A stretch of DNA of 64,000 bases from WM-3-3 sp041660045 (GTDB lineage: Bacteria > Pseudomonadota > Gammaproteobacteria > Methylococcales > Methylomonadaceae). The translations under genes and the position numbers were made by a program. Where the stretch lies: NCBI GenBank assembly GCA_041660045.1, contig JBAZXA010000003.1:62001-126000 (forward strand). The letters run 5' to 3'. Of the stretch, positions 44,228 to 52,295 are shown in pieces (positions within the stretch are counted from its first letter, which is position 1; each line of letters opens with the position of its first letter). The notes beneath the pieces are model-generated. The model worked only from the letters and a program-made list of their open reading frames with translations. It did no database searches and was not told the DNA's origin.

Positions 44228-45241
44228 ATGACTTCAGTTGCTTCATCCATCACCGATTCCTCTAGCCTTATAGATTTTGAATCAATCAAAAACTTAACTG
44301 CTACTGAGGCTAAAGCCGTAGACCAACTAATTCTTAATGAATTATGTTCCGATGTCGTGCTCATTAATCAAGTCGGGCATTATATCATAGGTAATGGCGG
44401 TAAACGCTTACGCCCCATGCTGCTATTGCTTGCCGCTAAGGCAATACAAGGCAAAGCTACTGACAGCCATTTGATATTGGCAGCCGTGATTGAGTTTATC
44501 CACACGGCAACGTTACTCCACGACGATGTGGTAGACGAATCAGATCTCCGGCGCGGGCAAGATTCCGCCAATGCCGTATGGGGCAACGCCGCCAGTGTCT
44601 TAGTTGGGGATTACCTGTATTCCAGCGCCTTTGAAATGATGGTGCGCACCAACAATATGCGAGTTATGGAAATTCTTTCCAAAACTACCACAGCTATTGC
44701 TGAGGGCGAAGTATTGCAGTTATTAAACTGCAATAACCCTGAAACCACCGAAGCGAAATATTTGGAAGTTATAACCCGAAAAACAGCCATATTATTTAGC
44801 ACTGCAACCCGCTTAGCAGCAGTCATTGCGGATTCTGAACCTTATATTGAAGAAGCCTTGGCAAACTATGGCCAGCATTTGGGCGTTGCTTTCCAATTGA
44901 TTGATGATGCCTTGGACTATACCGCCGCCATCGAAGAACTGGGTAAAAACTTAGGCGACGACTTAGCCGAAGGCAAACCCACGCTACCGTTAATATACGC
45001 TATCCAAAATGGTTCGGAACAGGACGCCCAAACCGTTACCGATGCCATAAAAAATGGTGACCGTAATGCCTTCAATGATGTTTATGCCATAGTTAAGCGT
45101 ACCCAAGCCATAGAATACACAGAAAACCGGGCTACTGAAGAATCGCAAAAAGCCATCAGCGCACTTAGCCCTATACCTGAATCCGAATATAAAACTGCGC
45201 TAATCTTATTAGCTAAATTTTCAGTTCAGCGCAGTTATTGA
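44228..45241 (+). CDS. ispB: octaprenyl/polyprenyl diphosphate synthase
   Basis: Builds the polyprenyl side chain of quinones from FPP and IPP. 337 residues. First aspartate-rich motif LLHDDVVDESDLRRG (about 100-114), second QLIDDALDYTA (about 221-231), and GGKRLRPMLLLL (about 57-68) are the trans-prenyltransferase hallmarks. Divergent from rplU, as in E. coli. Its last 21 bp overlap the recD end on the opposite strand. Chain length cannot be set from sequence. Confidence 0.96.
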   Translation: MTSVASSITDSSSLIDFESIKNLTATEAKAVDQLILNELCSDVVLINQVGHYIIGNGGKRLRPMLLLLAAKAIQGKATDSHLILAAVIEFIHTATLLHDDVVDESDLRRGQDSANAVWGNAASVLVGDYLYSSAFEMMVRTNNMRVMEILSKTTTAIAEGEVLQLLNCNNPETTEAKYLEVITRKTAILFSTATRLAAVIADSEPYIEEALANYGQHLGVAFQLIDDALDYTAAIEELGKNLGDDLAEGKPTLPLIYAIQNGSEQDAQTVTDAIKNGDRNAFNDVYAIVKRTQAIEYTENRATEESQKAISALSPIPESEYKTALILLAKFSVQRSY

Positions 45242-46894
45242 TGACCTTTGCAAATCTAATAACTTCCCGGCCAAGCCTGTTGAACGCTGTACTTTTTGGG
45301 CTATGGTTGCACGCAAGACCGACTCACTTGCGCTGATTGCCACTTTTGTTTTTGCCCGGGTAATTGCCGTATAAAGCAATTCTTTGGTTAAGACCGGATT
45401 CACTATGTCCGGCAACAAAATCAACACTTCCGCAAACTCAGAACCTTGGCTTTTATGGATAGTCATGGCAAAAACGGTTTCATGCCGGGGCATTCTGGCT
45501 GGCAAAAAGCGTTTAAAACTACCATCTGCACGCTGAAACACCACTATCAACCGGCCAGATTGCTTGTCATCAGCGACACAAATCCCAATATCCCCGTTAA
45601 ATAGCTGCAGTTCAGGTTGGTTTTCAGCCACCATCACAGGTCGGCCCACATACCAAAACGGGCTAATGGCACTGATGAGCCCTAAGCCCAGCAACTTTTT
45701 TTCAACTTGCTGGTTAACGTCCAAGACACCATTTTGGCCTTGCCAATTTGAACATAAAACCTGAAAACGGTTAAACGCGGCAAAAACAGCAGCCATCCCC
45801 GCCCCGGCTTTAAGTAACTTAAGGTATCCCAATTTCCGCCCGACGATAAAGTCAATCGCAGCTTCGCTTAATAACGTCACATCCGCCTGCGCCGTATTCA
45901 GCAATTGCCAGGCCTCGCTGTCTTGCTGGCAATTGACCGCTGTGGCCAATTCTTGGATGTAGCCACCAAAGCGGTGGGATTTTTTTAATTCTAAGGTGTG
46001 CTTAGGCAAGACTTGGGTTAAATCGGCCAACACAGCACCAGACTCCACAGAAGCCAATTGGTCTTTATCACCCAGTAAAATCAAGCGGGCTCCGGGCTTA
46101 AGGGCATCAACTAGCTTACTCATTAAGGCTAAATCGATCATTGAAGCCTCATCAACAACGACTAAATCATAGGGTAAGGGTTGCCCGGCATGGTGACGAA
46201 AATAAGGCGACAAAGGTTTTGCACCCAATAAACGATGAATAGTCAGCACTTTTTCGGGTAACTTAGCTGCAATTTCAGCGCTGCAAGGTAGCTGGGCTTT
46301 ATTGCTTACGATGGCCTCCTGCAAGCGTAGGGTCGCTTTACCGGTAGGCGCAGCTAAAGCGATTAATAAAGGCTGGTCAGGGTCCGATAACACCTGCAAT
46401 AACGCTAAAATTTTTACCACCGTTGTGGTTTTTCCCGTACCAGGGCCACCAGTAATAATACATATTGCTTGCGTCAAGGCCATTTTAGCCGCTTCGCGCT
46501 GCCAGTCAGGCCCATCATCATTGACAGAATCTGGAAAATAACGCGCCAAGTTTTCATCACGAAAAGCATAACTAAAATTAATCTGTGCTAACTGGGTAAT
46601 TTGGCTAGCCAAACGATGTTCATATTGCCAATAACGATGTAAATACAATTGGCCATGCTCTAATACTAATGGCAGCGCATTGGCCTGTTCTGCCGTTACC
46701 ACTAAACCGGACGCCAAAACTAAATCTTGCTCAGGCTGCGCTAAACTTAGGCAATTATTGCCTTGCCGTTGACCTTGCAACAAAGACACCAACAGATTTT
46801 CAAAGGCCAACAGCTTAGGACCTTTCAAACGGGCGCGTTGGCTTAAAAAACCAACAAATGCAGCATCCACGCGCGTTAAATTCACTTCAGCCAA
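45221..46894 (-). CDS. recD: exodeoxyribonuclease V subunit alpha (RecD)
   Basis: 5'-3' superfamily I helicase of RecBCD, which processes double-strand breaks and degrades foreign linear DNA. 557 residues, somewhat shorter than E. coli RecD. Walker A GGPGTGKTTTVVKIL, motif II VDEASMIDLALM, GDKDQLASVESGAVLADL and the C-terminal motif MTIHKSQGSEFAEV are present. Two nucleotides follow recB, so they are co-transcribed. Confidence 0.95.
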   Translation of the reverse strand: MAEVNLTRVDAAFVGFLSQRARLKGPKLLAFENLLVSLLQGQRQGNNCLSLAQPEQDLVLASGLVVTAEQANALPLVLEHGQLYLHRYWQYEHRLASQITQLAQINFSYAFRDENLARYFPDSVNDDGPDWQREAAKMALTQAICIITGGPGTGKTTTVVKILALLQVLSDPDQPLLIALAAPTGKATLRLQEAIVSNKAQLPCSAEIAAKLPEKVLTIHRLLGAKPLSPYFRHHAGQPLPYDLVVVDEASMIDLALMSKLVDALKPGARLILLGDKDQLASVESGAVLADLTQVLPKHTLELKKSHRFGGYIQELATAVNCQQDSEAWQLLNTAQADVTLLSEAAIDFIVGRKLGYLKLLKAGAGMAAVFAAFNRFQVLCSNWQGQNGVLDVNQQVEKKLLGLGLISAISPFWYVGRPVMVAENQPELQLFNGDIGICVADDKQSGRLIVVFQRADGSFKRFLPARMPRHETVFAMTIHKSQGSEFAEVLILLPDIVNPVLTKELLYTAITRAKTKVAISASESVLRATIAQKVQRSTGLAGKLLDLQRSSITALN

Positions 46895-46896
46895 AA

Positions 46897-49800
46897 TTAA
46901 ACTCCTCCAAACAGTAGGGCTAAAGCGTCTAGTCGTTGCAAATCAGGCACGTCATCATAGACGCCAAGCATCGTCTGGCTAGGTGACATACCCCGTACAA
47001 ATAAATAGCGGACGCCACCAAAATGTTGCTCAAAAGCATAATCCGCCAAACGTTGTTGTAAATATTGGTGCAAAACCAAGGCATATAGCCAATATTGCAA
47101 ACCATAATTATGCTCACGCATCGCCTGGGTTAGCCCGGGCTTGCTATAATCCATTAAACTATTAGTTTTATAATCAATAACATAATATTTCCCTTGAAAC
47201 TCACAGATTAGATCTATAAAGCCTGTTAAATAGCCACTCATAGACTTATCGTTTAAAGCTTGGAAAGCAGGCGTACCCATCAGCAGCTGATTAATTTTGG
47301 CCACGTTAATCGGCACTAGCGATAAATAAAACGGCATTTCTTTTAAGCAACAGCGCGGCTCTAAATTCATTAAACAAAAGCCTGGGGTTTCTGCTGACAA
47401 CGGTGTCGACACCACCCTTTGTAAAAGCTGGTCTAGTAAGGCAGGCGTTTCCAATTTTAAGCCGTAACGCAATAAAGCTTGTTCCCGTTGGGTCTGCGGC
47501 AGCTTTCCAAGAGCCAACTCAGCAAAAGCACATTTTTCCAATAATTCATGCACAACGTTTCCGGTTTGCACGCCTTTTGGGAGTTGTTCTGCTAGCGGCA
47601 CGGCACTGTCTAGCCCAACATTTTCACCCGCCTTATCTTCTGGCAGTTCCGGGCTTTCATGTAAGCTTAATGCTGCCAGCGCTGTATAACTGCTCATTTG
47701 CCAGTGGCTGAACAGCGACCGCTTTTGCTTTCTGGCCTTAAAATTTCCTTGTTGCTCCCCTGCCTGAATATAACGTTTAACCGTTACACTCAGCGTAAGC
47801 ATTTGATATTCAACGGCCAGAACCAAAGCTTTAGAAAAACGGGCTAACTTAATCTGCTGGCCTATAAAATCGGTATCGGCTAAATCCAATAACCAAGCCA
47901 TGGCCGAGTTATTGGCCTCGGATTCTGTGCGTACATCTGCCCACACCAAGTAACAACGGTATTTGGCACGCGTCACCGCAACATAAAATACCCGTATATC
48001 TTCCGCCAATTCTTCTGCCAACGCTAACTCGCGATGTCGCTCAAAATCAGCCGACCCCAAATCAGCGACCATCTGGCCTTGATCATGGCAAACCAACAAA
48101 TTTTTTTCACTGCGAGTATAGGTACGGCATTGCCATAAATACGGACAAAACACCACCGCATATTCCAGCCCCTTAGCGCGGTGCATGGTGATAATTTTGA
48201 CGGCATTTTCATCACTTTCCAGCCGTAACTGGCGTTCCTCGCTACCCTTACCCGCATCAGCCGTAATAGCCGAATGCAACCAATCCAAGGTTTTAATTAG
48301 GCTTAAATGTTCGTCTATAGCCGCTTGTTGGACTAGCTCAATTAAATGTTGCAGATTGGTCAACTGCCGCTCAGCCAGCAGTGTTTTAGCGAATTGCAGG
48401 GTTATTTTTTCTTGCACTAACAAATACCGCATCATGGCCATTAAGCCCGATTTTTGCCAGCGTTGATAGTAATTAAGAAACTTCAGCAACCAATTATCCA
48501 GCACCTCTTCCGCTAAACTTAGCTGATATAGCGCCTGCCCATCCAGGCCAAACCAGTCTAGGGACAGCGCCTGTTTAAGCAAGCTGACATCACCTGGGTG
48601 GGCAATAGCTTGTAAGAGCACATAGAAATCAAACGCTTCTTGGCTAGCAAAAACCGACTGCACACTGTTCAACACAGCAGGCACTGCGGCTACTCTTAGC
48701 GCCTGTTGATATTCACGCGCCTGCCCATTACTACGCACTAAAATGGCAATGTCTTGCGGTTTGATATCGGCATCGGCAATCTTGTATCCGCCGCTTAACA
48801 ACTGCACGATTTCATTAATGACTGCCACCCTAATTTCATCAGCCGCTTTCGTTGCCGACCAATAACCCATTTTGTTATCAGCATTTGGCGGTAATTGCCA
48901 AAACACCAGGGGCGCGACTGGCTCAGTATTATGTTGCAAGGCGCCCTGCTCAGTTGATAGCGCTGGCTTAACCGGAGTAAACAGCAAACCGTCCAGCAAA
49001 AATGCCTGCTCCTTTTGGAAGAGTGCATTTACCGCCAGCACTAAATCGGGATGTGAACGCCAATTTTTTTCTAAGGTAAAATGATGTTGCGCTTGTTGCT
49101 GTGCAAGCAAATAAGAATAGATATCAGCGCCACGAAATTTGTATATGGCTTGTTTAGGATCGCCGATTAAGTACAAATAAACCTTAGCTGCACTAAATAA
49201 AGTGTTAAAAATAAACCATTGGTTTTGATCGGTATCCTGAAACTCATCAATTAATGCGACTGGGTAACGCTGTTGCATTTGGGCACATAAAGACTTGGCA
49301 TCATCGCCCCGTAACGCATCGGCCAAGCGATTGATTAAGTCATCAAATGACCACAGGTTTAATTGCTGCATGCGCTTATCTAAATCTTCATCCAGCACAG
49401 CCAGCAACGCTGTTCTAAACACCAGCCGTAACTCACAGATTGCTTTGGCCAGGGCATCCAAGCAGGTGGTATCTAGATTAAGACTGCTTAGATAAGCTGT
49501 TTTGCGGGCGTCACCCGTTTCGGTTTTCGTGGACTTAAATTTAGTACCGTTTAAAGCCGCCTTAATACCGCTTAAGGTAAAACCATTAAACACAGAAATT
49601 TCAGGTACTTGCATGCGGTCATGTAATAACCAAGTGGTCAAACCGGTTAGCATATTTTCAAAGTCACTACCGTAACTGGGTTTAAAGCTACCGGCTAAAA
49701 GCGCCTCCCTGAGTTTCTCCACCATGGCCATAAGCGGTCGATAACTTGCATCTGCCAAGCTTTTTATCTGTCGCAAATGCTCATCTATCGACGGGCATTG

Positions 49801-50403
49801 CGGCACCACATCCGCCCATTTAGGTATGCCCGAAAGACTGGCAAGTAAAGCCGCTGGCGTGTTAAAAACGGATGTCAACAACGCCACTTCTTCGGCTGGC
49901 CTTAGGTAGAGTTGTGCCCGCCAAAAATCATCCGCACACGCTTGTTTAATCGCGGCAACATCGGCACTTAATTCTGCATCAAATAATTGCCCGGTCTCCA
50001 AGGCATAATCTTTTAAGGTACGTTGGCAAAGTCCATGGATAGTATAAATGGCGGCTAAGTCCATACTTAATAGGGCTAGTTCAAGGCGCTGCCTAATCAG
50101 TTCAGCATCCAGTTGCACACTAGCCAACCAAAGCGCCAGGCTGCCATCAACCCGATCGCTTTGTCCAGCTGCTGCCAACTTGGCTTCGACTAAGCGTGCC
50201 CGGATACGGGACTTAAGTTCTTCTGTAGCCGCTTTGGTAAACGTTACCACTAAAATGTTTTCAATCGGTACTGCTTGCTCTACAACGAAACGTAATACCA
50301 GCATGGCTATAGCATAAGTCTTACCGGTACCAGCACTGGCCTCAATTAAATTAATGCCAGGCTGGAGCGGGGTTAAAGCCGAGTCAAAATGCGGGTATGC
50401 CAT
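46897..50403 (-). CDS. recB: exodeoxyribonuclease V subunit beta (RecB)
   Basis: 3'-5' helicase plus nuclease subunit of RecBCD. 1168 residues. Walker A EASAGTGKTYAIAML at about 21-35, DEFQDTDQNQW (motif II), later TMHRAKGLEYAVVF (motif V region), and the C-terminal nuclease GFIDLICEFQGKYYVIDYKTN (quoted as YYVIDYKTN), which keeps the Asp and Lys of the catalytic centre. Upstream of recD; separated from recC by about 1.9 kb of unrelated genes. Confidence 0.96.
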   Translation of the reverse strand: MAYPHFDSALTPLQPGINLIEASAGTGKTYAIAMLVLRFVVEQAVPIENILVVTFTKAATEELKSRIRARLVEAKLAAAGQSDRVDGSLALWLASVQLDAELIRQRLELALLSMDLAAIYTIHGLCQRTLKDYALETGQLFDAELSADVAAIKQACADDFWRAQLYLRPAEEVALLTSVFNTPAALLASLSGIPKWADVVPQCPSIDEHLRQIKSLADASYRPLMAMVEKLREALLAGSFKPSYGSDFENMLTGLTTWLLHDRMQVPEISVFNGFTLSGIKAALNGTKFKSTKTETGDARKTAYLSSLNLDTTCLDALAKAICELRLVFRTALLAVLDEDLDKRMQQLNLWSFDDLINRLADALRGDDAKSLCAQMQQRYPVALIDEFQDTDQNQWFIFNTLFSAAKVYLYLIGDPKQAIYKFRGADIYSYLLAQQQAQHHFTLEKNWRSHPDLVLAVNALFQKEQAFLLDGLLFTPVKPALSTEQGALQHNTEPVAPLVFWQLPPNADNKMGYWSATKAADEIRVAVINEIVQLLSGGYKIADADIKPQDIAILVRSNGQAREYQQALRVAAVPAVLNSVQSVFASQEAFDFYVLLQAIAHPGDVSLLKQALSLDWFGLDGQALYQLSLAEEVLDNWLLKFLNYYQRWQKSGLMAMMRYLLVQEKITLQFAKTLLAERQLTNLQHLIELVQQAAIDEHLSLIKTLDWLHSAITADAGKGSEERQLRLESDENAVKIITMHRAKGLEYAVVFCPYLWQCRTYTRSEKNLLVCHDQGQMVADLGSADFERHRELALAEELAEDIRVFYVAVTRAKYRCYLVWADVRTESEANNSAMAWLLDLADTDFIGQQIKLARFSKALVLAVEYQMLTLSVTVKRYIQAGEQQGNFKARKQKRSLFSHWQMSSYTALAALSLHESPELPEDKAGENVGLDSAVPLAEQLPKGVQTGNVVHELLEKCAFAELALGKLPQTQREQALLRYGLKLETPALLDQLLQRVVSTPLSAETPGFCLMNLEPRCCLKEMPFYLSLVPINVAKINQLLMGTPAFQALNDKSMSGYLTGFIDLICEFQGKYYVIDYKTNSLMDYSKPGLTQAMREHNYGLQYWLYALVLHQYLQQRLADYAFEQHFGGVRYLFVRGMSPSQTMLGVYDDVPDLQRLDALALLFGGV

Positions 50404-50472
50404 GCCAAGTTATCAAATTAGCCATAATCCGTTTAGGTTAACATTGCCATCCGCTTCTAGCTAGCCGCAAGC

Positions 50473-50940
50473 TTACAAGCCTAACTCGCTTAAGCTTGCA
50501 TGTTCATCGGGACGCCGTCCAAGAGGCCAATGGAACAGACGTTGCCCGGGCTGAATCGGTAAATCGTTGATGCAGGCAAAACGCTGTTGCATAAGGCCAA
50601 ACTCATTAAACTCCCAGTTTTCATTACCGTAACTCCGAAACCATTGTTCTGAGTCATCATGCCATTCATAGGCAAAGCGCACTGCAATACGGTTTTCAGT
50701 TGTCGCCCACAGTTCTTTAATTAATCGGTAATCTAGCTCCTTAGCCCATTTACGCTGTAAAAATGCATGTACTTGCGCGCGCCCTACGGGAAATTCTGCG
50801 CGGTTACGCCAGCGCGTATCTTCACTATAAACCTGCACTACCCGATCTGGGTCACGGCTATTCCAAGCATCTTCAGCCATGCGTACTTTTTGCGCGGCGC
50901 TTTCAAAGGTAAAAGGCGGTAAAGGCGGTTTAGTTTCCAT
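50473..50940 (-). CDS. DUF1348-family protein (NTF2/SnoaL-like fold)
   Basis: 155 residues. The DUF1348 pattern is clear: KVRMAEDAWNSRDPDRVV, SEDTRWRNRAEFPVGR, RLIKELWATTENRIAVRFAYEWHDD and NENWEFNEFGLMQQRFACIND. This is an NTF2-like cup fold of unknown activity; proteins of the group often bind small ligands. Ribosome site GGAG lies 5 nt before the ATG. Divergent from a TetR regulator across two matching palindromes, so it is the likely regulated gene. Confidence 0.88.
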   Translation of the reverse strand: METKPPLPPFTFESAAQKVRMAEDAWNSRDPDRVVQVYSEDTRWRNRAEFPVGRAQVHAFLQRKWAKELDYRLIKELWATTENRIAVRFAYEWHDDSEQWFRSYGNENWEFNEFGLMQQRFACINDLPIQPGQRLFHWPLGRRPDEHASLSELGL

Positions 50941-50963
50941 ATCAGCTCCAAATTAGTCTTGTA

Positions 50964-50985
50964 ATGTAGACAATATTGTCTACAT
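50964..50985. promoter_or_regulatory. TetR-type operator 1
   Basis: A perfect 22-bp palindrome with half-site ATGTAGACAAT, between the DUF1348 gene and the divergent TetR gene. Its centre lies 35 bp from that of operator 2, which shares the TGTAGAC..GTCTACA arms. Confidence 0.85.
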
Positions 50986-50998
50986 GAAAATGTAGCAT

Positions 50999-51020
50999 TT
51001 GTAGACTAAGTTGTCTACAA
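50999..51020. promoter_or_regulatory. TetR-type operator 2
   Basis: Arms TTGTAGAC and GTCTACAA (8 bp, perfect) with a 6-nt asymmetric centre TAAGTT; ends 7 bp before the TetR ATG, so it would block its transcription or translation start. Confidence 0.8.
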
Positions 51021-51027
51021 TGATTTC

Positions 51028-51609
51028 ATGATAAAAAACCTTTCCCCTGAAAAACTAACCGCCCGCGAACGTATTTTGCTAACCGCGCACGATTTGTTCT
51101 ATGAAGACGGCATACGCGCAACGGGTATAGACAAAATCATTGCTCAAGCCAAGGTAACCAAAGTGACTTTTTACCGGCATTTTCCCAGCAAGAATGAATT
51201 GATTATTGCGTTTTTAGATTATAGGCACCAGCTGTGGCTAGATTGGTTTAAAGCCGCCCTAAACCGTCACACTAGCGATTCAGCTGAGAACCCGCTAATG
51301 GCTTTAGTACCGGCACTTGCAGAATGGTTTAAAAATCCCATTTTTCGCGGCTGTGCGTTTATCAATTCAGTCGCTGAATTAGGTGGTAGCTTGGCAGAGG
51401 TGATGCGTATTTCTAGCCAACATAAGCAAGATATGGCTGAGGTGATTGCACAATTATTGCCTGAATCCACTAACCGCGGCGCCATCGCTAACGCCGCCGC
51501 CATTGCCGTGGATGGCGCCATTGTTAAGGCGCAGTTGGACGTTAAACAAGGTACAGCCGATACTGCTTTAGCAGGCTTGGCTTTATTATTACAGGGCATA
51601 TCCACCTAG
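51028..51609 (+). CDS. TetR-family transcriptional regulator
   Basis: 193 residues. The N-terminal domain RERILLTAHDLFYEDGIRATGIDKI is followed by the helix-turn-helix AKVTKVTFYRHFPSKNELI (about 46-64), a clear TetR pattern. The C-terminal region has GCAFINSVAELGG, found in regulators of the YxaF/AcrR-like type. Probably represses itself and the divergent DUF1348 gene through the two TGTAGAC palindromes. The ligand is unknown. Confidence 0.9.
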   Translation: MIKNLSPEKLTARERILLTAHDLFYEDGIRATGIDKIIAQAKVTKVTFYRHFPSKNELIIAFLDYRHQLWLDWFKAALNRHTSDSAENPLMALVPALAEWFKNPIFRGCAFINSVAELGGSLAEVMRISSQHKQDMAEVIAQLLPESTNRGAIANAAAIAVDGAIVKAQLDVKQGTADTALAGLALLLQGIST

Positions 51610-51665
51610 GACAGTTGCCCATTGCAAGCATTAGCCCAACCAGCGCCTGCCTGTGTCAATAAACG

Positions 51666-51878
51666 CTAGGCCTTGCGACGGTTCCGCGCCATGGCCATCA
51701 TCGCCAACCAGCAAGAAGCAAACAAACCCACAGCGGCTGGCAAGGGCACTGCCACTGGTGTGAGCGTTAAGGTTAAAGCTAGATCATGGCCGTCCAACAA
51801 TTCTGTCACTGGCTCAGAACGCCGCAGGTTTTCACAAGATTGACTAAACCAATTCTGGCAAACGTGGCTTGCCTTAAT
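51666..51878 (-). pseudogene. remnant of a VPLPA-CTERM (exosortase-sorted) protein
   Basis: An open frame of 70 codons without any plausible start (it begins after TAA and its only Met codons are near the end). The last 30 residues read as a complete C-terminal sorting domain: TPVAVPLPAAVGLF, a hydrophobic helix (ASCWLAMMAM), and a basic tail ARNRRKA ending at a stop. The VPLPA-helix-Arg cluster architecture is the known PEP-CTERM-like signal. The ectodomain is missing, so the gene is broken or has been cut. It lies directly after the 90-residue membrane protein gene. Confidence 0.7.
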
Positions 51879-51907
51879 TTATCAAGTGAACAAGCTTACT
51901 AGATAGA

Positions 51908-52180
51908 CTAGGCTTTATTTTCCCAGCCTTGCTTTTTATCTACCCATCTTAGGCTTAGCCAATACCAAATAAGCACCGGCACCATCATTGCGGCCCAGCT
52001 CCAATCATCAATCAAAAACACTTTTGGCACCCACGCAAGCTCCGTAAAAAACTGGCTCCATGGAATGCAATACAAGGTAAAAATCAGGCTGCAAATAATT
52101 AAAATGATGGCACTCTTTCGAGTCTCTATCGATGAAAAGGCTAAAAAAACCCACATTGGTGTGCTGTCATGTTTTTGCAT
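51908..52180 (-). CDS. small membrane protein of unknown function
   Basis: 90 residues; I do not recognise the family. Two hydrophobic segments (about 22-42, SAIILIICSLIFTLYCIPW, and 62-78, WSWAAMMVPVLIWYWLSL) suggest two membrane helices with both ends in the cytoplasm and a short outer loop; the C-terminus is WVDKKQGWENKA. Transcribed in the same direction as recC, 115 bp after it, but nothing links the two functionally. Confidence 0.6.
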   Translation of the reverse strand: MQKHDSTPMWVFLAFSSIETRKSAIILIICSLIFTLYCIPWSQFFTELAWVPKVFLIDDWSWAAMMVPVLIWYWLSLRWVDKKQGWENKA

Positions 52181-52295
52181 AAAATCGTCTATTGTTTAGT
52201 TATGAAGGCATTAAGAACACAAACGCCGCGTATTCTAACGTTAAAATCGTGTTCCTAGCCCAGTTTTTTTTAGGCTGGCTAAAAACCAGTGTGAT

